This document shows, piece after piece, positions 55,901-64,000 of a stretch of 64,000 nt of DNA. This DNA comes from Arctopsyche grandis. Its lineage: Eukaryota > Arthropoda > Insecta > Trichoptera > Hydropsychidae. Each line of letters opens with the position of its first letter. The stretch's first letter is position 1. The position numbers were made by a program, and so were the translations under genes. The notes beneath the pieces are model-generated. The model had not been told where the DNA came from. It did no database searches and saw only the letters and a program-made list of their open reading frames with translations. The DNA is taken from contig NC_135360.1 in NCBI RefSeq assembly GCF_051622035.1, forward strand, positions 7,006,001-7,070,000. The letters are read 5' to 3'.

Positions 55901-56470
55901 TTTCTATCTTTTGTATAATTTGCCTTGATTCCATGTTTGCATATTACCATGAAGATATGAGTCGTTATATTTGAAAGTGGTGGAATTTCAATTTTTAGTT
56001 CCAAAAACACTCTATCCGGGTTGCTGGTGAAAACGACCTCTTTAATATAAGCTGTGCTGAACTGGTTGAGTGGTTGTGGAGCAACGCCCATGGTTGTTTT
56101 TACTAGTTGAACCCGGCATGTGTTGCAATGCCACAATAACGGATGCATTTCCCATTCCCGTTCCCGTTCCCATTCCCGTTCTCGTTCCCGTTCCCGTTCT
56201 CGTACCCGTTCCCATTTGTCGGAAAAACACAGACAGCGAATACGTTGGTCGCGACGAGAAAACATTTGAAATTATAGCGTTGCAATGACACTCATTCTCG
56301 TTTTTCCCGTTTCCGTTCCCGTTTTTGGGTGATTTTTTTCTCAGTAATCTTCCCGGATATGCATACAACAAATCCTGAAAGTTCCATCGTAATCGGTTCA
56401 GTGGTTTGGGAGCCTATTAGAGACACACAGACAGACATTCATTTTTATAAATATACATATCATGTAGAAG
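55900..56470. repeat. Dispersed repeat family C copy with a hexamer repeat inside
   Basis: The right end (CAGTAATCTTCCCGGATATG, AATCGGTTCAGTGGTTTGGG, ACACAGACAGACATTCATTT) matches the copy at 26920-27540 and shows the uninterrupted site for the insertion there. A CCCGTT hexamer array of about ten units, some CTCGTT, lies at 56154-56216 and gives rise to an artefact frame of Arg/Glu repeats on the minus strand. Confidence 0.7.
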
Positions 56471-59100
56471 ATATGTAGATATATAAATAATATAAAATAT
56501 AACCAGGTAGTAATTATTATGATTAAAGTTATTATTATTATGTGACTACTGAGTATCCTGTAATGTCACTGTGGCTATTATTTTAAAAAATAAAAATAAT
56601 GAAAAACCGCCCAAAGGAGCTAATTTTGACTTTCAAAAACCGTCAACATGAAGTCTTTAACTTTCTTGTGTTTATTTTTTTTTATTAATTTTTTATAATA
56701 AACTCAAAACATGACTATACATATGTATACGTAACTTCAAACGCTTCACCCGAAAGCCAAATTTATACAAGATCAAAAACGTATATTATTATATAATACA
56801 TAGTACTTTTTTGGTGTTTGGTGGAACAAGTTCAGCGGTTTAAATACACATTGATAATTTTTTTATGTAATTAAATGTTTTATCACGCTTGAAAATTTTA
56901 TTTTTTCCAAAAAAGTCATAAAACACGTTTCACAACGATCGTTGTTTGTTTTTATTTAAACTGAAATTTATTTATGAATTTTCATTTGTTTTCAAAATTT
57001 TCTATCCATAACCGTCGAACAATAGACGCAAATCTATTAAATTAAGTTTGTAGGAGTAATTTTCAATAAGTTTATTTATATTTCGCGTTTTGCTGAAGCT
57101 GTGATCTTCGAAGAATTTGGATCTTACGGAAAAATGTTTTTGCATCGTTGCAGAAAAGAAAAGAGGCTGTCGATCGACATTGCGCCATACGAGAGTTCTC
57201 AAGTACTTTATATTTTGTGTGAATTCAGAAAATTATAAATTACAATGTTAATCAATATCTGTGGAGGTATTTAAAGTTCATATAAGATGTATAAAAATAA
57301 ATTTACTTTATATTATTTTTTTTGAAAATTTTATATGCACTAAAATTTGCGTTTGATTGTTTAATGAAACCATTGTTTGATTCAAATTTCAATAATGTTA
57401 ATGATGGTTTAGCAGTTGCATTGTTCGTAATAATTAGTAATATAATAATTAATAACTTTAAATTTCTTAAGGGCTGTCCAAAATTTGGACTTTTTTGAAC
57501 ATCACTTTTGCGTTCTTATATAATAGTATACTTTTCTTTAATCTAATATACTTTCGAAAGAGACTTTATATGTATGTAATTTTGGTTAATGGAATCAAGA
57601 AAAAACTGTATATGTATATATTGTTGGCTATCAATATTTCCTTTTAGAAAATAGTGCCTCGAGCATTTAGCGCCATCTACTGAAAATTAATTAAATTAAT
57701 AAACTAATTTTTCTATTGATGTTTTTATATTGTTTATATGCAGCAAGGTAGTTTTTACTTACAATACACCCGATGAAATTTTAATTGGGTGTATCATCAG
57801 TTTTCATATATAACGGCTTAAATATACAAGTACGTCCGTACCCAATGAACCCAAACTTTTTTTTTGTATTTTTTTGACAACCCTAATGTTATTAAACAAG
57901 CTAATCTTGAATAATTTTGTGTATATATTATTAAATGTACACACATATATTCGCCATTCTTTTCTCAAACATTGGAGTAATGAGTATTTCTTCTAATTCT
58001 TGCCTGTAAATTTCAATGAAATGGGTCTCGACTTTGAGAAAGCTTATTTGGAAAGGGAAATTACTCAATTCAAACTCCATATAAACTATGTAACACACCG
58101 TTACCTAGGCAGCGAACAAAATATGAATCAACCAAATCTAATGTACCTAAATGAAACACTTTACACGTCTATGATCGAAATATGACTAACCAACTATGAC
58201 CAACTGAGATGGATCTAAATTTTTTGATTTCTAAAAGCTTTTTACTGTTCAAATAAAATGTACTTATTTACATATACATACATATATGTATGTATATTTT
58301 AGGCTACATTACAGCTCAAGTCTATTTTAATAGCTACTGATTAATTCAACATTTTACACATTATTTTTCTCGTTTAGTATTTATAATATTTTATTATTTG
58401 AATATTAGTGCTTATGGTATAATAAAAAAAAAGTTGCATTCTGGACAAAAAAACTTTAAATTGCATTTGAACATGCCATTAAACTTTGCTTTAAGCTATT
58501 CTCTTTTTTACATTATATACCTAGATGAAAATTCGTTAAATTTCATTCAAGTTAACATTAATTACTCTTGCTGCAAATTTTATAAGCTTTGCTAGGATTG
58601 TGTTTGTGAATGTGCTGCTAAATCCTCAAAAACCAGCTCGCTTTTTTTGAGAAAAATATACTTTTAATATTTTACCCTCCCCCCCCACGTAAAAATTTAG
58701 AGATCATTGGACAACTGTAATTGTTAAAATGCGCTACAGGTGAAAATTTTGAACGTATGTTAGTATCAATAAAATCACGAAATTTATTAATATCAATTTT
58801 AATTTTAAAACTTGTCTCAACATCATAAGTTTTCCTGTGCTCGAGCTTGTCTACAAACGGGTCATCGAATTTTAAAAATCTCAATATCCAGCTCCAACAC
58901 ACCCCTGCATATATGTAAGTACGTACGCCTCCTTATTATTGCAAGATATTGAAATCGACAAAAAACTCTTATCACTGATAGTAACAATTATCAATATTAA
59001 TGCATGGCCGCAAAAACGCTCACCTTGCGACCCGTTCGAAGTGTTCGACGAGCGACCAATCACATTGAACCGCGCGAATTTTCCAAATTCTCAACCGGTT
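56471..59100. other. Gene-poor AT-rich DNA
   Basis: No coding exon, RNA gene or transposon with clear ends was found. TATGTA-type runs occur at 58263-58300. Confidence 0.4.
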
Positions 59101-59159
59101 TTCCGGCGGCTCGTTCGTTCGTTCTTCTTCTTCTTGTCTGTTTGTTCGTTGGATAAATC

Positions 59160-59346
59160 ACGGCAACGCTCAGTCGGCTCCCCGAGCTCGTCGGGGTAGG
59201 ACGTGTAGTGTGTGTACGCGGGGTACGATTCGCGTCATATATCGCGACGTTTGTTTACGAAAAGTTTTGTGTTCGGATATAAACGCGCCATTTTGGATAA
59301 TTTCTCCCTTGGAATATTTGCTCCCGCCACAATTCTCACGTTTCTG
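59160..59346 (+). promoter_or_regulatory. Inr+DPE core promoter and probable non-coding first exon
   Basis: Initiator TCAGTC at 59170-59175 sets the A at +1 (59172). GGACGTG, a perfect downstream promoter element, starts at 59199, exactly +28. No TATA box is near. The surrounding 59000-59350 is GC- and CpG-rich. A Pho/YY1-like GCGCCATTTTGG lies at 59284. A canonical donor, TTTCTG|GTAAGG, follows at 59347. This looks like the 5' exon of a rightward gene whose coding exons lie beyond the window or in exons I cannot see. Confidence 0.65.
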
Positions 59347-59347
59347 G

Positions 59348-62300
59348 TAAGGCGAGACAGATTTTGCTTAAAATAGTTAACTTTGTGACAAGTTTCGATG
59401 TGTGCACACGTGACTTCGTAGTAATAATGTACACCTATGTAAATACCCTGTTGTTATTTTTTTTGGAAACACATCCGTCTCCATTAATGTCGTGTTTATT
59501 TTGACGGATTTTAATCTGGAACGTGTTGCGTTTTGTAAACACTGCGGCGTTTTGAAGTGTGTCGGAATAATTTTCGCGAAGAAAATTGTCTGTTTTTTTC
59601 GCGTCAATCGCATAGAGTTTATATTCATTCATTCGAATCACATCAATGTTACTATTTACATATTTTCATTGTCTATTTACAATTATTTTAGGGGGGTCAC
59701 GGTTTTTTAAAGGATGGTGTTTGTAAATTGTGCAAATTTCGATTTTAGCGTGTGTTGTATTGAATTTTGCACGTTTGCAATTTTCAATTTTTGCCGTGTC
59801 ATTTGTGTGGAATATCTTGTTGGAATTTTTGTTCAGCAAAAAATCGTATTGACGTCTGTATGTATGAATGCGTGTACTATATGTGTGCATAATAACATTC
59901 GAGATAATTTTTTTTTCGGTACGATAGTAGCTATTCGTTTAATTTTAGTGTTATCTAAAGAGCCCAGTAAGTAAATAGTACACGTTCATAATCACCACAG
60001 TAGTTTGTCAGTGTCTAGAGATAATGTTCATTTCAAATGTTGAAAATGAACGGCTGAAATTTTTAAGATACGAAGGGAGATAGATACATGCATGAAGTTT
60101 GTTTGTTAATACATTAGGTATAAATATAAATTTGAAAAGTAGTTTTAAATACAACGGGTTGTTTTTTTATTGCTTTCTTTTTTAGCTTATTATTATAAAA
60201 TTATAATTGCATTAAATTTACTTCGGTCGATCGAGCGGTTCAATTCCTCGTATGAAAAGCTCGCGAACGGTTCATATCCATTAGCTTCCCGTTAAACATA
60301 CCCATTTGCAATAAAATTATCTATTTATAGAGACATTTGTATTTTAATGCTTCATTCAAAGCGTCGAATTTGAATTTGTCGATTAATGGATCTGTTACGG
60401 ATCCGAGCCACCAAACAGCACGGCTACCTTGAATCGCAAAGATCATCATAGCTTTTTACGAGCTGGAAAGTATACGTTCTAAAAGGTTGAAGAATTATCT
60501 ACATAGAAGTTGCGACCTTTTTTTTGCCTGAGACTGTGCGGTGAACTTATGTACATATGTATTTCAGACGCTACTTTAGTACCAGCGATTGGCCCAAATC
60601 GAAAAAAATATAATGGCAAATTTATTATACGGTTATATCGTGTGATTAAACAATGTCGAACCGTTTCACGGTGTAACGGTTTTGATACACGACTATCTGT
60701 GTAGGGGAAATGTTTTCTTGATTTTTCCGATAATGTTGAATACATTTAAATGTAATGTTCTCTGCGTAATTCCGCAATCAAATTCTTATCCGCCGTTTTT
60801 ATCGCTGAATTGAAATCGTGGATATAAATAAGCGGTTCACAATAAAACCGCAATCATTGTTACATTGTTGTGTGTATATAAAGTTGCATCGATAAAACTT
60901 TACCCGTTGTTATTACACAATAATTTAATAACGCTGTGATGTGCCGCGACGCGACGTGCCAAAACGTATCACACGAAGTCATGTACTGAATTTCAGACGA
61001 TCAAATATTTTATTTAATTAAATTCCGCACACCGACATATCTGTCACGGTGCGGATGTCAAATGTCTTTGCGGTTTCAAATATTAATCAAGGTCAAATCA
61101 CGGGTCAAAATTTGATGTCGGATTCTTAAGTTTGGATAAGTACATAATATGTATTTGAAATAAATAATATACGTAAGTTGTGTATGTATGTATATATTTA
61201 TCACTTGAAAGTTGGCATTCGTAGTTTAGAAAGTATGTGTATTTGACATATGTATGTATGTATGTATGTATATATATGTATGCAATTTAATTCAACTGAA
61301 ATTTGGAAAAAAAAACTGGCCCTTTTGTAACTAATATGTACTTAGTATTATTTATGTATGAAAATGGGGAAAGTAAAAATTCAAAAGCTCACTTAAGTAT
61401 GTATGTATGGGTTAGAAATTATCTAGCGAGTGTTTTTTTTTTTTTTGTCAAATATTTTACTAATACTTTTGTTAAGTGGGCGTATCATACGATGTATGTA
61501 TGTACATACTTCCATACATACGTATACGTAATTGCGTGTATACAATTTAAGTATATATAATGTGTGTGTGTTTGTATTTTATGTACATAATGGGCCAACA
61601 ATTGGACGACATCACAAAATGTCGGAACAGATGCGAAATTCCCATGTCATCCGTTCGATAGAAAGCGAAGTTTTTCACTTTTGTTGAGCGTATTTTTTCG
61701 TAAAAAAAAGAGATCCGATGTTACATTTTAAAACTCGTTCTATAAATTAAAGTTCAAGTATACAATGATTTTTTTGTGCGTATTGTTGGAATACTTACAT
61801 CGTTGATAATGAATTACCGGTTTTATTGGTGTGCAAATTTGATCCCAGACAACGCACGTTACTTAAATGTTATTTTGTGCATTGCTTTCAAATGGAGTAT
61901 AACGAATGCATTATAATTTTACAAATTATATATTAAATTATTTTTGCAATATAAAAACAGCACATTCTCTGTTTGCAAGAATAATCGGAAAATTCCCGGA
62001 AAATCGATTTCTAAATTGTTTCAAACGTGTAAATATTATGAAAAATAGATCTAAATTTTTGCATAAACGTGTGCACGTATGTACAATTTTAATCCACTCA
62101 TTATTTATTCATTTATTAATAGTTGTTTTACCTGGCTCAGTATTTGTAATATAAACAGCTTACTAATGGCGAATCTAATAGTAAATATTCATTTGTTTTT
62201 TTATTAAATTTATTTGAATCGAAAAAAAAATAATATTCAAATAATCGAATCGTCGTCATAGAAACTTTGACTTGTTTTCGATTCGCAATCAAAAATATAT

Positions 62301-64000
62301 ACTTACATGCAAAGTCTCTTTCAAAATTATATTTATTTATTATATGCACATACAATGACCGTGGCCAGATTTTTTTAAGGAGGGGGGGGGGGCTTAAACA
62401 CAGACACTCCCCTAAGCGTTTTTTTTTTAAATTAATTATAAGCTTTTTTTGTTCCTAAAATACGCGAAAAATTAGGATTACTGTACGTATATATGTAAAT
62501 CTTAGCTATGTACATATTATTCGGCACAATTTAAAGAAATATTTATCCAGGGAATTCATACGATAAGAATATCAAGTTGAATAGAATAATCGATTTTACG
62601 TCATTTTTGTGACATTTTCGAACCGAATTAGCAAATTTATTTTTCGGAAAAAATTTGCGTCTGCGCGCTTTAAAATAAATAAAATATGTGTGTTAAATTT
62701 ATAGACCAAATAATTATTTTTTTTAATTTTAGGGGGTTTGGCGCCTCCATATTGTCCCCCCTCCATACATATGTTGTCATTATTTTTCCTCATAAAAATA
62801 AATTTTCAGGAAAAAATCGAATTTGAGGCCTTAATTTTATATCTGATTCCAAAGCCTTGTGTTACAATATCAACGGGCACTATTATTCGAACTTTTATCT
62901 CAACTATTTTTTTTCTTTTTATAATCTTCTATGTAAAATTGTATAATTGTTGGAAAATTATATACTATCACCATTCTATATTTTTTATTTTTCCTCAGCT
63001 ATACCCAAATCTAAATATGTATTATACATACATATATATAGTTATAAGAAATCTCTGTATCACGTTTTTATTTATACGGTATCGTATTTTGTTGTATTGG
63101 AGTTTTGTCTACACGCACTTTTCCACAGTCGATTATATATACATGGAGTAACATGTATGTACGTATAAATATCTATAAATATACATACGTATATTTTCTC
63201 GGTCTATCCTAGCGTCATTTGCATGATACAACGGCGCAGAAAATTAGCTCTTGATTAACAATTCTCTCAATATAATGGCACGCGTATGTGTGTTTGTATC
63301 GACCTGTCTAAAGTGACCGCCACAACCGTTACACCTTTTCAATGAGAACAAGAGTCGACTCGAAAAGAAATTAAAAAAAAGGAAAAAAGCTCGACAACTG
63401 TCCGTGTGCTATACACGCGCATTTATGCAAATCTATCGCTTTTATTTTGCGAAAAAAAAAAATTTCGTCGCGCAAAAAACGCTGAGAGGTCAAATATTCG
63501 CATCCGGCACATCAACCTTTGAAAGAGACATTAGTCTTTATAAAAGTCGTAAAATGTGTTATGGACATACATATGTATGTATGTATGTACATAGGTATTT
63601 GATAATGTGTTATTGTATTTTGGAACGATGACGGCCGGAGACGCGTTATTGAGTCGAACAATGCGATCGATTTCTATATACATACATACCTAGGCATCCG
63701 TTGAATATTTATTGCATTTTAGTTGGGATACTTACTTGGGATATTGTTGCTTTATGGCGGTAATTGCAAATAGGTGGCACGCTATGAAACTTTTGATGGA
63801 TAAAAAATTGCGCCCCGGATGATTGTTTTCAAAATTACAGAGCGTTCCAAATTTGGCAAAAGAATATTTTTTGGAAAAAATCGTCCGTCGCGCAATTTGA
63901 TACGTTTTCCTGTAATTAAATTAAATATAATATGTAAGTTAATGTTTCTATAATACCATAAATAAATACGGTTCTAGGTAAATTGATTTTTGTTAACTTT
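59348..64000. other. Probable first intron of the rightward gene; AT-rich
   Basis: No convincing coding exon. TATG repeats occur at 61245-61285, 61495-61530 and 63565-63595. A family C repeat copy (GTTTTACCTGGCTCAGTATT...) lies at 62110-62290. Long G and T runs at 62380-62430 and 62720-62770 come from an undefined repeat (AGGGGGTTTGGCGCC). Confidence 0.4.
62110..62290. repeat. Dispersed repeat family C, left-end copy
   Basis: AGTTGTTTTACCTGGCTCAG, TATTTGTAATATAAACAGCT and TAAATATTCATTTGTTTTTT follow the order of the copy starting at 26461. The right end is missing. Confidence 0.7.

Noticed and set aside
55825-56291. Frames with Arg-Glu or Asn-Gly repeats
   Set aside because: Products of the CCCGTT hexamer array inside a dispersed repeat.
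1-64000. CRISPR arrays, operons, bacterial promoters or ribosome binding sites
   Set aside because: The window is eukaryotic: spliced genes, SINE/LINE/MITE content, polyadenylation signals. Regular direct repeats with unique spacers are not present.

Overview
The window is nuclear DNA from an insect: AT-rich, intron-rich and full of transposon relics. Evidence for an insect is the gene set (Hrs, Vps20/CHMP6, a crooked-legs-type zinc-finger gene, a ZAD zinc-finger gene, a digestive M14 carboxypeptidase) and an initiator+DPE core promoter. The ZAD domain and the many introns suggest a holometabolous insect; I cannot name the order. All exon models below were built by hand from splice signals, reading phase and family knowledge, and no search was run. 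Layout: 0.4-4.5 kb (-), a large helical protein gene I do not recognise, running off the left edge. 4.9-8.0 kb, a short LTR element (TRIM) with an extra LTR, an LTR-like block holding a minisatellite, and two MITEs. 8.7-16.5 kb (-), Hrs (ESCRT-0) in 11 exons, complete at 925 codons, with introns holding LINE tails, a long hairpin MITE and a 296-bp tandem repeat. 16.7-18 kb, a nest of MITEs. 19.2-20.8 kb (+), a complete secreted zinc carboxypeptidase of 424 aa in 5 exons behind a TATA box. 21-24.5 kb, hAT and piggyBac-type fossils. 24.9-25.9 kb (-), a two-exon ZAD C2H2 gene. 26-27.5 kb, nested repeats. 28.3-29.0 kb (+), CHMP6/Vps20 (ESCRT-III), complete in two exons. 33.1-50.6 kb (-), the crooked legs (crol) orthologue in 22 exons, 1105 aa with 21 zinc fingers, plus a probable second promoter and first coding exon inside its largest downstream intron (42.3 kb). 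51-58 kb, LINE, SINE and MITE debris in gene-poor DNA. 59.2 kb (+), a TATA-less promoter and non-coding first exon of a gene that probably lies to the right. How the genes relate: Hrs and CHMP6 act at the two ends of the same ESCRT pathway (cargo capture, then membrane scission), but they have separate promoters and lie on opposite strands, so closeness may be chance. crol and the ZAD gene are transcription factors; the carboxypeptidase is a digestive-type enzyme. The most interesting signals are the phase-compatible internal first exon of crol, its run of three symmetric 84-bp one-finger exons, its two possible C-termini, the well-spaced Inr/DPE promoter at 59.17 kb, and several MULE-like hairpin MITEs with intact 8-11 bp target duplications, one lying 30 bp from a splice donor of Hrs.
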